A DNA stretch of 7,965 nt, from the NCBI GenBank assembly GCA_007128865.1, contig SKWP01000206.1:1-7965 (forward strand), written 5' to 3'. How positions within the stretch are numbered: position 1 is the first letter of the stretch; every line of letters starts with the position of its first letter. Shown here one piece after another: positions 1 through 5,909 of the stretch. Made by a program: the position numbers and the translations under genes. A model generated the notes under the pieces. That model did no database searches. It was given only the letters and a program-made list of their open reading frames with translations, and was not told the DNA's origin. Source of the stretch: Paracoccaceae bacterium (lineage in GTDB: Bacteria; Pseudomonadota; Alphaproteobacteria; Rhodobacterales; Rhodobacteraceae).

Positions 1-221
1 AGAACCGCGGTCCGGGCAAGGCAGCCACCCTGTTCGCCGATCTGGGTGACATTGCCCCAGATCACATCCTCGACCGCGCGGGTATCCAGCCCGTTGCGGG
101 ATTTCAGGGCGTTCAGGACCAGCGCCGAAAGCCGGACGGCGGTGACTTCGTGCAGACTGCCGTCAGCCCGCCCGCGCCCGCGCGGGGTGCGCACCGCGTC
201 ATAGATGTAGGCTTCGGTCAT
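1..221 (-). CDS. Acetyl-CoA C-acetyltransferase (thiolase), N-terminal part only
   Basis: This is the first 73 codons of a thiolase-family enzyme; the rest lies beyond the left edge. Thiolases catalyse the last step of beta-oxidation, CoA-dependent cleavage of 3-ketoacyl-CoA to acetyl-CoA, or the reverse condensation. The N-terminus MTEAYIYDAVRTPRGRG is the usual opening of degradative thiolases (AYIYDAxRTPxGR), and the later stretch with DVIWGNVTQIGEQGG followed by LARTA matches the conserved first beta-alpha units. The Cys at about residue 69 (GGCLART) is not the nucleophile; the catalytic Cys should come some 20 residues later, outside the window. The ATG is fixed by AAGGAGA at 226-232, about five bases upstream. 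It follows the GST-like gene by 37 bp on the same strand and is probably in the same operon, with 3-hydroxyacyl-CoA dehydrogenase a likely next gene off the edge. Family assignment is confident; substrate chain length cannot be read from this part. Confidence 0.9.
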   Translation of the reverse strand, partial: MTEAYIYDAVRTPRGRGRADGSLHEVTAVRLSALVLNALKSRNGLDTRAVEDVIWGNVTQIGEQGGCLARTAV

Positions 222-258
222 GTCGTCTCCTTTCGGCGCCCGGCGGCCTGGGCCGGGT

Positions 259-894
259 TCAGGCCCGGTCGGCCGGTGAGCCCGGCATCAGCTCATAGGG
301 GTGTTTCCAGCCCGGCAGCGCCGCGATGCGGTCGAGCCAGGCGTCGATGGCCGGCCAGGCGCCGCGGTCGAAGCCGAACGGTTCGGGATAATAAAGATAC
401 CCGCAACAGGCCGTGTCGGCGAGGCTGGGCGCATCGCCGACGATCCATTCGCGGCCCGAAAGATGCGTGTCGAGGGTCTTGAAGGCGGCCTTGAGACGCA
501 CTTGCAGATAAGGGATCACGCCCGCGGGGCGCTTTGCCTCGGGCAGGAAGTTCATCAGGAACCGGGTGGTGCCGGCCTGACCGGACAGCTTGTGATTGTC
601 CCACAGCACCCAGCGCAGGACTTCCCGGCGCGCGTCCGCGTCCTTGCCAAGCAGCGTTCCTGTGCGTTCGGCGACATGGAACTGGATAACCCCGGATTGC
701 GACAGCACCGTTTCGCCCTCGACCAGCACCGGAACCTCGCCCATCGGGTTCAGCGTGCGGTATTCGGGGGTGCGGGTCTCGCCGCCAAAGAAATCCACAT
801 ACCGCGGCGTCCAGGGGTAACCCGCGACCTGCATCGTCAGCGCGGCCTTGTAGGCGTTGCCGGATTCCCCGAAGCAGTAGAGCGTTGCGGTCAT
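259..894 (-). CDS. Glutathione S-transferase family protein
   Basis: A 211-residue cytosolic GST-fold protein, normal length for the family. Residues 1-80 form the thioredoxin-like N-terminal domain: beta strand MTATLYCFGESGN with Ser11 a candidate glutathione-activating residue, then NPMGEVPVL with the cis-proline at Pro55, and QSGVI at 66-70 at the position of the (E/Q)S motif that binds the glutamyl part of glutathione. Residues from about 88 to 205 form the helical C-terminal domain, including REWIVGDAPSLADTACCGYL with the conserved SxAD N-capping box. The frame stays open upstream to about 1188, but the start at 894 is chosen because GGAGG (903-907) lies eight bases before it; the in-frame ATG at 909 has no such site. 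It sits 29 bp after a small RHH-like gene and 37 bp before a thiolase. The context suggests a role in acyl-CoA or thioether metabolism, or in detoxification of enoyl or other electrophilic intermediates, but the substrate is not known. Confidence 0.9.
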   Translation of the reverse strand: MTATLYCFGESGNAYKAALTMQVAGYPWTPRYVDFFGGETRTPEYRTLNPMGEVPVLVEGETVLSQSGVIQFHVAERTGTLLGKDADARREVLRWVLWDNHKLSGQAGTTRFLMNFLPEAKRPAGVIPYLQVRLKAAFKTLDTHLSGREWIVGDAPSLADTACCGYLYYPEPFGFDRGAWPAIDAWLDRIAALPGWKHPYELMPGSPADRA

Positions 895-902
895 GGCGGT
901 TG

Positions 903-907
903 CCTCC
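903..907 (-). promoter_or_regulatory. Shine-Dalgarno site deciding the GST start
   Basis: GGAGG on the minus strand, eight bases before the ATG at 894. It overlaps an in-frame upstream ATG (907-909), which therefore cannot use it. This selects the 211-residue form of the GST-like protein. Confidence 0.7.
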
Positions 908-923
908 ATTGGCGATGCGTCGG

Positions 924-1136
924 TCAGCGTTTGCGCTCTGCCATGTCCCGGCCGAACAACCGCATCCGGTGTATCAGGGCAGAGCGGTCGGTGACGCTGT
1001 CGAAATTCTCGAACAGGAACGACAGCGCGGTGCTTTCGTCGGTTCCGGCCTCTTCGGCGAACCGCCGCAGGCGGCGGTAGCCGTCTTCGGTCATCGCAAC
1101 CGGGAAGCGGCGGGTAAGGCGCATTCGTTTCGGCAT
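924..1136 (-). CDS. Small conserved protein, ribbon-helix-helix-like (70 aa)
   Basis: A 70-residue basic protein of unassigned function. I recognise its type as a small protein found beside beta-oxidation genes in Rhodobacteraceae, from memory only. The start is well supported: the purine-rich AGGAAGGAA at 1143-1151 lies six bases before the ATG. The layout of residues 7-45 resembles a ribbon-helix-helix DNA-binding unit: a strand (LTRRFPVAM), a first helix (TEDGYRRLRRFAEEAG), a short turn (TDES), and a second helix (TALSFLFENFDSV). The tail (about 46-70) is charged and probably helical. It has no signal peptide or membrane segment. The gene lies 32 bp after the acyl-CoA dehydrogenase and 29 bp before the GST gene on the same strand, so it is very likely co-transcribed. 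It could be an operon-specific regulator, or a small accessory protein with a similar fold. The gene is well supported; the function is inference. Confidence 0.8.
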   Translation of the reverse strand: MPKRMRLTRRFPVAMTEDGYRRLRRFAEEAGTDESTALSFLFENFDSVTDRSALIHRMRLFGRDMAERKR

Positions 1137-1168
1137 TCCGTGTTCCTTCCTGCCATTGTCCGCACGGC

Positions 1169-2947
1169 TCAGAACGCTTCGGCGTCAAGCGCCATGACGC
1201 TGCCCTCGCCGGCCCGGATGCGTGCCAGATGCAGGGCCGTGGCCGGTAGGCACCGCGCCATGTAGTGCCTTCCGGTGGCCAGCTTGGCGTTCAGGAAGGC
1301 CGCATTCGTTGCGCCCCCGGCCAGACCGGCACGCGCGGCAGCCGCCATGCGCACCCACATCAGCCCAACACAGACATGCCCGAAAAGGTGCATGAAGTCG
1401 CAGGCCCCGGCAAGGGCGAACTCGGGCCGCCCGGCGCCCTCTTCGGCAAACAGCATCGCAGCGGCCTGCAGATCATTCGATGCGGCCTTCAGGGGCTCCA
1501 GGAACTCGGTGGCGAATTGTGCGTCATCGGCGTTTTCCGCAAGCGCATCGCGAAGCAGGCCGAGAAAGGCCCTAAACGCCTGCCCCCCATCTGCCCCCAG
1601 CATGCGCCCGACAAGATCGAGCGCCTGAATGCCGTTTGTGCCCTCATAGATCATCGCGATCCGCGCATCGCGCACGAACTGTTCCATCCCGGCCGCGCGG
1701 GTATAGCCGGCGCCGCCCCAGATCTGCTGGGCACTGACCGCGGTCTCGAATCCCTTGTCGGTCAGGAAGCCCTTGAGCACCGGGGTCAGAAGCGAGATCA
1801 GCGCTTCGGCGGCAGGGTCGTGCGACCGGTGCGCGCGGTCGATCAGCGTCGCACCCCACAGCGCAAAGGCCCGCGCCCCTTCGACAAAGGCCTTCTGATC
1901 CATCAGCGCCCGGCGCACGTCGGGGTGGACGATAACCGGATCGGCCGGGCCCGTTGGGTTGGCCGGCCCCGCCACCGCACGCCCCTGCAGCCTTTCCCGG
2001 GCAAAGGCGGCGGCGTTCTGATGGGCAACCGCACCCATCGCCAGCCCCTGGAGGCCGACACCGAGCCGTGCCTCGTTCATCATCGTGAACATGGCGCGCA
2101 GCCCCTTGTGGGCCTCGCCCATCAGGAATCCGGTGGCGCCGTCATAGACCATCACGCAGGTGGCGTTGCCGTGGATGCCCATCTTGTGTTCGAGCCCGGC
2201 GCAGGCCACACCGTTGCGAGCACCGGGATTGCCCTGTGCATCGGGCAGGAACTTGGGCACGATGAACAGCGATATGCCCCTGACACCTTCGGGCCCGCCG
2301 GGGATGCGCGCCAGAACCAGATGCACGATATTTTCGGTCAGGTCGTGTTCGCCGGCCGAAATCCAGATCTTCTGGCCGGTGATGCGGTAGCTTCCGTCCG
2401 GCTGCGGTTCGGCCCGGGTGCGGATCAGGCCAAGGTCGGTTCCGCATTGCGGTTCGGTCAGGTTCATGGTGCCCGACCAGCGCCCGTCGACCATGCGCGG
2501 CAGATAGGTGGCCTTCTGGTCCGCGCTGCCATGGGCAAGGATCGCCGAAACCGCGCCATGGGTGAGGCCGAAATACATGTTGAACGCCATGTTGGCCGAG
2601 ATGAACATCTCGCCGGTGGCCGCGTTCATCAGATATGGCATGCCCTGGCCGCCGTATTCGGCAGGGCAGTCGAGCCCCGCCCAACCGCCCGCGCACATCT
2701 GCCGGTAGGCATCGGCAAAGCCATCGGGCGTGGTGACGTCGCCATTCGACAGCCTGCAACCCTGCCGGTCGCCGACCGGGTTGAGCGGCGCAAGCACCTC
2801 GGCGGCCAGCCGGCCGGCCTCGCCCAGGATGGCGGCGGTGGTCTGGGCGTCAAGCTCGTCATAGCCGGGGATGCCGCTGTCCTGCACCGCAAGAACGTCA
2901 TGCAGCACGAAGGCAAAATCCTCCAGCGGCGGCGAATAGAAGGTCAT
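1169..2947 (-). CDS. Acyl-CoA dehydrogenase, long DmdC/FadE-like type with C-terminal extension
   Basis: A 592-residue FAD-dependent acyl-CoA dehydrogenase that introduces the alpha-beta double bond into an acyl-CoA, passing electrons to electron-transfer flavoprotein. It is about 200 residues longer than classic short-chain enzymes and fits the group containing 3-methylmercaptopropionyl-CoA dehydrogenase (DmdC). Seen in order: an N-terminal extension (1-35), helical domain with [14 protein letters not shown] (91-104), the FAD/substrate motif [13 protein letters not shown] (161-173), [10 protein letters not shown] (193-201 region), the helical C-terminal core with [11 protein letters not shown], and the catalytic-base motif [13 protein letters not shown] with Glu435. 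Residues from about 465 onward form the extra helical domain of this subgroup. AGGAGA at 2955-2960 supports the ATG. It is 27 bp downstream of MerR regulator A and heads the enzyme genes of the cluster. DmdC itself cannot be told from related long- or medium-chain dehydrogenases by eye, so no symbol is given. Confidence 0.95.
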   Translation of the reverse strand: MTFYSPPLEDFAFVLHDVLAVQDSGIPGYDELDAQTTAAILGEAGRLAAEVLAPLNPVGDRQGCRLSNGDVTTPDGFADAYRQMCAGGWAGLDCPAEYGGQGMPYLMNAATGEMFISANMAFNMYFGLTHGAVSAILAHGSADQKATYLPRMVDGRWSGTMNLTEPQCGTDLGLIRTRAEPQPDGSYRITGQKIWISAGEHDLTENIVHLVLARIPGGPEGVRGISLFIVPKFLPDAQGNPGARNGVACAGLEHKMGIHGNATCVMVYDGATGFLMGEAHKGLRAMFTMMNEARLGVGLQGLAMGAVAHQNAAAFARERLQGRAVAGPANPTGPADPVIVHPDVRRALMDQKAFVEGARAFALWGATLIDRAHRSHDPAAEALISLLTPVLKGFLTDKGFETAVSAQQIWGGAGYTRAAGMEQFVRDARIAMIYEGTNGIQALDLVGRMLGADGGQAFRAFLGLLRDALAENADDAQFATEFLEPLKAASNDLQAAAMLFAEEGAGRPEFALAGACDFMHLFGHVCVGLMWVRMAAAARAGLAGGATNAAFLNAKLATGRHYMARCLPATALHLARIRAGEGSVMALDAEAF

Positions 2948-2974
2948 GGCGCGTTCTCCTGCCCTGACGGCCGG

Positions 2975-3430
2975 TCAGTCGCTGCCTGTTGCCGGCGTTT
3001 CGGCCGGGTCGAGGCCCAGCACACCGGCGCCCCAGGCCAGCTCGGCCTTCAACTCGCTGATGGCGTCTTCCAGTTCGGCGCGGCGGCGTTCGAGCTCGGA
3101 CAACCTGACACGGGCGATGTCATAGGTCTTGCGAAGCTGGATCAGCTGGCTGTCGTCGCGGTCGTAAAGGTCCAGAAGCTCGCGGATTTCCTCAAGCGCG
3201 AAGCCGAAACGCTTGCCGCGCAGGATCAGTTTCAGCCGCGCCCGGTCGCGGCGGGTGAACAGCCGCGTCTGGCCCCGGCGGATCGGAAACAGCAGTTCCT
3301 TGCTTTCATAGAACCGCAGGGTGCGCGGGGTTACGCCAAAGGCGTCGCACATCTGGCGGATGGTCATCGTCTCGTCGGCAGGTGCCGGTTCTGGTGCCTT
3401 CCGGGCAATTTGCATGGTTCGAACCGGCAT
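2975..3430 (-). CDS. MerR-family transcriptional regulator A (151 aa)
   Basis: A cytosolic DNA-binding regulator. After a 21-residue Pro/Ala-rich leader, the MerR winged helix-turn-helix is clear: TIRQMCDAFGVTPRTLRFYE (23-42), wing with RRGQTRLFTRRDRARL (51-66), and ILRGKRFGFALEEIRELLDLYD (69-90). A charged helix from about 97 to 133 (LSELERRRAELEDAISELKAEL) should form the antiparallel dimer coiled coil, after which the protein ends with no large effector domain. The Cys ligands of metal-sensing MerR proteins are absent. It lies 27 bp before the acyl-CoA dehydrogenase and is presumably its regulator, similar in type and context to LiuR-like MerR proteins of acyl-CoA catabolism. The ATG at 3430 has only a weak AGAGG; ATGs at 3415 and 3367 (giving a protein starting MTIRQ) are alternatives, so the N-terminus is uncertain. 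The ACGT palindrome at 3503-3516 lies 73 bp upstream. Confidence 0.9.
   Translation of the reverse strand: MPVRTMQIARKAPEPAPADETMTIRQMCDAFGVTPRTLRFYESKELLFPIRRGQTRLFTRRDRARLKLILRGKRFGFALEEIRELLDLYDRDDSQLIQLRKTYDIARVRLSELERRRAELEDAISELKAELAWGAGVLGLDPAETPATGSD
3416..3425. repeat. 10-bp palindrome at the MerR A start
   Basis: GGTTCGAACC is a perfect palindrome between the first two possible start codons of MerR A. Palindromes of this length are expected several times by chance in a window this size, so it is noted without a function. Confidence 0.3.
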
Positions 3431-3502
3431 GGCCGGCCTCTGTGTCTGACGCTTTCCCTCAGCTATGATCGCAGGGGTGCTTCGTGCAAGCGGGAATAAC
3501 GT

Positions 3503-3516
3503 TTACGTCAACGTAA
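3503..3516. promoter_or_regulatory. Candidate LiuR-like MerR operator and promoter region of the beta-oxidation operon
   Basis: TTACGTCAACGTAA is a perfect 6+2+6 inverted repeat (TTACGT-N2-ACGTAA) in an unusually AT-rich patch; flanking AACGTT copies at 3498-3503 and 3515-3520 extend the symmetry imperfectly. MerR proteins bind such dyads, and ACGT-centred palindromes are, as I recall, typical of LiuR-type regulators of acyl-CoA and branched-chain degradation. It overlaps the last codons and TGA (3508-3510) of MerR B and lies 73 bp upstream of MerR A, so it is placed to control the MerR A-dehydrogenase-thiolase transcript. On the minus strand TTGACG (3506-3511) could be a -35 and TTATTC (3494-3499) a -10, but the two do not fit one promoter with normal spacing, so the promoter elements remain undecided. 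The palindrome is certain; the binding protein is inferred. Confidence 0.65.
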
Positions 3517-3912
3517 CGTTGCGTCGCCTTCCGCCACCGCGCCGCCATCCAGCATGGCAGCGGACCGGGTGCGCAGGCCTTCAAGCTCGGTGATGGTTTC
3601 AGCCAGTTCGGCCTGCCGCAGCCGCAGCACGGCAAGCTGACGGTCTGCCAGTTCCAGCCACGCCCGCAACTGGGCTTCGGTGCCCTGGCGGTCGTAGATT
3701 TCCAGCCACTGGCGGATTTCCTCGAGCGCGAAGCCAAATCGGCGGCCGCGCAGGATCAGGGTCATCCGCGCAACCTCGCGCGGGCCGTACAGCCGCTTGC
3801 GCCCCTCGCGGCGGGGCTGCAGAAGCTCGACGTATTCGTAATGGCGCAGGGTGCGCGGCGTGACGTCAAAGCGCGCGCACATTGCCTTGAAGTCCAGTGT
3901 TTCTTCGGCCAC
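3508..3912 (-). CDS. MerR-family transcriptional regulator B (134 aa, GTG start)
   Basis: A second MerR-family regulator, a paralogue of regulator A. The winged HTH reads LDFKAMCARFDVTPRTLRHYE (6-26), wing REGRKRLYGPREVARM (35-50), then ILRGRRFGFALEEIRQWLEIYD (53-74), nearly the same as the matching block of regulator A. A helix with LRQAELAETITELEGL (98-113) would form the dimer coiled coil, and the protein ends with a short Ala/Gly-rich tail without an effector domain or metal-binding Cys cluster. The start is a GTG with GGAGGA at 3920-3925, seven bases upstream; no competing in-frame ATG precedes it. It lies 77 bp upstream of regulator A on the same strand and is divergent from the thioesterase operon, which it may also control. 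Its stop codon lies inside the ACGT operator. Which of the two paralogues binds that site cannot be told from the sequence. Confidence 0.9.
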   Translation of the reverse strand: MAEETLDFKAMCARFDVTPRTLRHYEYVELLQPRREGRKRLYGPREVARMTLILRGRRFGFALEEIRQWLEIYDRQGTEAQLRAWLELADRQLAVLRLRQAELAETITELEGLRTRSAAMLDGGAVAEGDATLR

Positions 3913-3933
3913 CGCAGACTCCTCCGGATCGTC

Positions 3934-3961
3934 ATTTTAGTGCATCGGGGAAACGCCGCAA
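3934..3961 (-). promoter_or_regulatory. Candidate sigma70-type promoter of MerR B
   Basis: On the minus strand, TTGCGG (3956-3961) and TAAAAT (3934-3939, five of six matches to the -10 consensus) are separated by 16 bases. Transcription would begin near 3927, just before the GGAGGA and GTG of MerR B. The -35 is only a partial match. Confidence 0.45.
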
Positions 3962-3995
3962 CCATGACGGGATGCCCGATTGCCGCATGGCCATT

Positions 3996-4034
3996 TTGCA
4001 ATCATGCTTGCGGCCGGCCGAATGGCGGTAAAGA
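3996..4034 (+). promoter_or_regulatory. Weak candidate promoter of the thioesterase operon
   Basis: The divergent gap must hold a rightward promoter. Possible -35 elements are TTGCAA (3996-4001) or TTGCGG (4008-4013), with TAAAGA (4029-4034) as the only -10-like hexamer; the spacing from the second -35 is a short 15 bases. I see no operator-like dyad here apart from the GC palindrome CGGCCGGCCG at 4011-4020. Confidence 0.25.
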
Positions 4035-4067
4035 CTGCGGGAAACACGCGGGCCGGGGGAATTCATC

Positions 4068-4496
4068 ATGCCGGAAATGGACAGGTCGACGGCCGAAGGC
4101 TTCATCGCTGCCTTGCCCCATGCCCGCGCACTCGGCCTGCGTGTGGAAGCGATCGGGCAGGGGCGCGCGACGCTTTCGATGGGCTGGGATGCACGCCTGG
4201 TCGGCGATCCCAGAACGGGTGTGATCCATGGCGGCGCGGTTTCGGCGCTGATGGACACCTGCGGGGGAACCGCCGTCTACAGCCTGCCCGAGGCCGAAGG
4301 CACCGCGACCATCGACCTGCGCATCGATTACATGCGCCCGGCCACGCCCGGGCAGCGCATAACCGCCACCGCGGATTGCTATCACATCACCCGGGCAGTC
4401 GTCTTTGTCCGGGCGGTGGCCACCGACGAAGACAGCAGCCGCCCGGTGGCCACCGCGACAGGTGCCTTCACCATAGACCGGAAGGGTGAACCATGA
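4068..4496 (+). CDS. PaaI-family hotdog-fold thioesterase 1
   Basis: A 142-residue single-domain hotdog protein, the usual length for PaaI-type acyl-CoA thioesterases, which hydrolyse acyl- or aryl-CoA to the free acid and CoA in the cytosol. The signature HGGAVSALMDTCGGTAVYS begins at His54: His54-Gly-Gly and Asp63 are in the positions of the PaaI active-site loop and catalytic acid on the central helix. The following strands (TATIDLRIDYMRPATPGQRITATA) are the typical hotdog sheet. The ATG at 4068 has GGGGGA at 4055-4060; an ATG three codons on (4077) is a possible alternative. It overlaps the next thioesterase gene by ATGA, which implies translational coupling, and is divergent from MerR B. 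The proximity to beta-oxidation genes suggests clearing of stalled or surplus acyl-CoA, but the substrate is unknown. Confidence 0.9.
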   Translation: MPEMDRSTAEGFIAALPHARALGLRVEAIGQGRATLSMGWDARLVGDPRTGVIHGGAVSALMDTCGGTAVYSLPEAEGTATIDLRIDYMRPATPGQRITATADCYHITRAVVFVRAVATDEDSSRPVATATGAFTIDRKGEP

Positions 4497-5044
4497 CCGG
4501 ACGCAACCCGCCGGGCCCCGGCCGCGTGCCGCCAGAACCGGTGCAGGCAGTCAAGCAGCGCCGCGATGCGGTGCTTGCAGCCCTGGTCGGCGGGGTTCCT
4601 TACATCCGCTTTCTGGGTATCGTCTTTGATCGGCGCGGCGACGAACTGACCGCGGTGCTGCCCTATTCCGATCACCTGCTTGGAAACCCCGATCTGCCGG
4701 CCCTTCACGGCGGCGTGACGGCGGCATTTCTGGAAGTGACCGCGATCATCGAGCTTTCCTGGGCCCTGCTCTGGGACGAAATGGAAAGCGGGCGGCTGGA
4801 TGCGGCGAGGCTGGACCCTGAAAACCTTCCGCGGTTGCCCAAGACCATCGACTTCAGTGTGGATTACCTGCGGTCGGGCCTGCCGCGCGATGCCTATGCG
4901 CGGGCCCGCATCACCCGGACGGGCCGGCGCTATGCGTCCGTCCGGGCCGAGGCCTGGCAGGACAACCGGCGTCGCCCCTTCGCGCAGGCCAGCGGGCATT
5001 TCCTGATGCCTTCCCGAGAGGGCGATGGCGGCACCACCGCCTGA
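4493..5044 (+). CDS. PaaI-family hotdog-fold thioesterase 2
   Basis: A 183-residue hotdog protein, related in type to the gene before it and longer. A basic, Pro-rich N-terminal segment (1-25) precedes the fold. The helix motif is ALHGGVTAAFLEVTAIIEL with His72-Gly-Gly; nine residues on, where the first thioesterase has Asp63, this protein has Glu81. An additional charged stretch at about 94-115 (DEMESGRLDAARLDPENLP) separates the helix from the strands TIDFSVDYLRSGLPRDAYARARI. A GAAGGG at 4481-4486 lies before the ATG, which overlaps the preceding TGA, so the two are translated as a coupled pair and could form mixed oligomers. It probably hydrolyses an acyl-CoA; a Glu acid is known in other hotdog classes, so the change does not by itself mean loss of activity. 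Confidence 0.88.
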   Translation: MTGRNPPGPGRVPPEPVQAVKQRRDAVLAALVGGVPYIRFLGIVFDRRGDELTAVLPYSDHLLGNPDLPALHGGVTAAFLEVTAIIELSWALLWDEMESGRLDAARLDPENLPRLPKTIDFSVDYLRSGLPRDAYARARITRTGRRYASVRAEAWQDNRRRPFAQASGHFLMPSREGDGGTTA

Positions 5045-5220
5045 TCGATCCCCGGTGAGCAGGGCGACCGGCGCGGCCGGGGGGCACAGGTCGCCGGCGA
5101 ACGGGCAGCCTGACACATGCGCAGCCGGTTCTTCGCAACCTCACCGCCGTGCCTGTTCGGCAGGCCCCGCCCCTCGTCCGGTGCCTGCACCCTCGCGGGT
5201 TCCCAGCTCGCGGTTCCCCT
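5045..5220. other. Convergent intergenic gap with possible terminator hairpins
   Basis: This 176-bp stretch between the thioesterase operon and fabA, whose ends face each other, holds no convincing gene. Two inverted repeats could act as terminators: GGCGACC (5063-5069) with GGTCGCC (5089-5095), with a GC-rich 19-base loop, and GCCTG-TTCGG-CAGGC at 5151-5165. Neither is followed by a T run in either direction, so the terminator calls are weak. A 12-bp palindrome, GGTGCCTGCACC, lies at 5180-5191. Confidence 0.35.
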
Positions 5221-5730
5221 TCAGCTCTCGCTCAGCGCCACCTTCATGTCGCGCACCTGATAGATCACGTCGCCGTCGGCCTCGACCCGACCATCGGCAA
5301 CGCCCATGGTCAGGCGGCGGGTCTGGATTGCCTTGGTGAAATCGACAAAGTAGCGCAGCATGCGGCGATCCGGCCGGACCATGCCGGTCAGCTTGACCTC
5401 GCCCACCCCCAGCGCATAGCCCCGCCCCGGCCAGCCGCGCCAGCCGAGATTGAAGCCGGTCAGCTGCCAGAGCCCGTCGAGCCCCAGACAGCCGGGCATG
5501 ATCGGGTTGCCCGGAAAATGGCAGGCAAAGAACCACAGATCCGGGTGGATGTCGAATTCCGCCACCACATGGCCCTTGCCATGCGCGCCACCGTCGGCCG
5601 AGATATCGGTGATGCGGTCCATCATCAGCATCGGAGGTTCGGGAAGCTGGGCATTGCCGGGGCCGAAAAGCTCGCCCCGCGCACAGGCCAGAAGCGCCTC
5701 GCGGTCGAACCGGTTAGGGTATGGCGCCAT
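5221..5730 (-). CDS. fabA: 3-hydroxyacyl-[acyl-carrier-protein] dehydratase/isomerase FabA
   Basis: A 169-residue hotdog enzyme, standard FabA length. FabA dehydrates 3-hydroxydecanoyl-ACP and isomerises trans-2- to cis-3-decenoyl-ACP, the branch point of anaerobic-type unsaturated fatty acid synthesis in the cytosol. Diagnostic features are PPMLMMDRI (32-40), and the active-site region [20 protein letters not shown] with the catalytic His71 and Asp85. The length and the LGLDGLWQL motif separate it from FabZ. AAGGACC about ten bases upstream supports the ATG at 5730. It is divergent from irr across a 179-bp gap. In relatives that I know, fabA is usually followed by fabB and fabI; here the region 3' of fabA is instead a gap and then the convergent thioesterase genes, so the partners must be elsewhere if present. 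Confidence 0.97.
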   Translation of the reverse strand: MAPYPNRFDREALLACARGELFGPGNAQLPEPPMLMMDRITDISADGGAHGKGHVVAEFDIHPDLWFFACHFPGNPIMPGCLGLDGLWQLTGFNLGWRGWPGRGYALGVGEVKLTGMVRPDRRMLRYFVDFTKAIQTRRLTMGVADGRVEADGDVIYQVRDMKVALSES

Positions 5731-5764
5731 GGGCCTTGGTCCTTCTGATAGCGGTCGCGCGCAG

Positions 5765-5793
5765 GTCTAGCACCCGGTAGCGGAACAGGGCAA
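5765..5793 (-). promoter_or_regulatory. Weak candidate fabA promoter
   Basis: On the minus strand TTGCCC (5788-5793) and CTAGAC (5765-5770) are 17 bases apart and would start the transcript about 27 bases before the fabA ATG. Each hexamer is a partial match only. A second TTGCAC (5845-5850 region) has no good partner. Confidence 0.3.
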
Positions 5794-5851
5794 GCACCCT
5801 GCGCGGTGGGCATGGCGCAACAGCGTGCGTGTCGATAAACGGGTGCAAAAG

Positions 5852-5881
5852 CGGATTTGTCGTGTTTCCATTTGAAATCCG
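5852..5881. repeat. Inverted repeat CGGATTT-N16-AAATCCG over the irr -35
   Basis: Perfect 7-base arms at 5852-5858 and 5875-5881, about two helical turns apart centre to centre. The right arm overlaps the irr -35 (5872-5877). It could be an operator for either divergent gene; no known regulator is assigned. Confidence 0.4.
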
Positions 5882-5900
5882 GTCCGATCGGGCTTTATAT
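5872..5900 (+). promoter_or_regulatory. Near-consensus sigma70 promoter of irr
   Basis: TTGAAA (5872-5877) and TTATAT (5895-5900) are exactly 17 bases apart, the best sigma70-type promoter in the window. The expected start of transcription is about 5906-5908, only two to four bases before the irr ATG at 5910, so the mRNA would be leaderless or almost so. This agrees with the lack of a usable Shine-Dalgarno site. Confidence 0.65.
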
Positions 5901-5909
5901 TTGCCCAGG

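Noticed and set aside
895..1188. Upstream extension of the GST frame to about 1188
   Set aside because: It would overlap the 70-residue gene in another frame, and the added sequence has no GST homology; GGAGG at 903-907 fits the ATG at 894.
3416..3425. GGTTCGAACC as an autoregulatory operator of MerR A
   Set aside because: Ten-base palindromes are expected by chance several times in nearly 8 kb, and the ACGT dyad is a much better MerR-type site.
1265..3499. A 744-codon open frame on the plus strand opposite the acyl-CoA dehydrogenase and MerR A
   Set aside because: It is antisense to two clearly recognisable genes, has no recognisable domain, and is rich in Gly, Arg, Pro and His, as expected for the mirror frame of GC-rich coding DNA.
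4382..5116. A 244-codon open frame on the minus strand opposite the thioesterases
   Set aside because: Both thioesterase genes show family motifs and coupled starts on the plus strand; the antisense frame has none.
5829..5909. Upstream ATG for irr at 5829, adding 27 residues
   Set aside because: The added residues do not resemble Irr N-termini, and a near-consensus promoter lies between that ATG and the chosen start.
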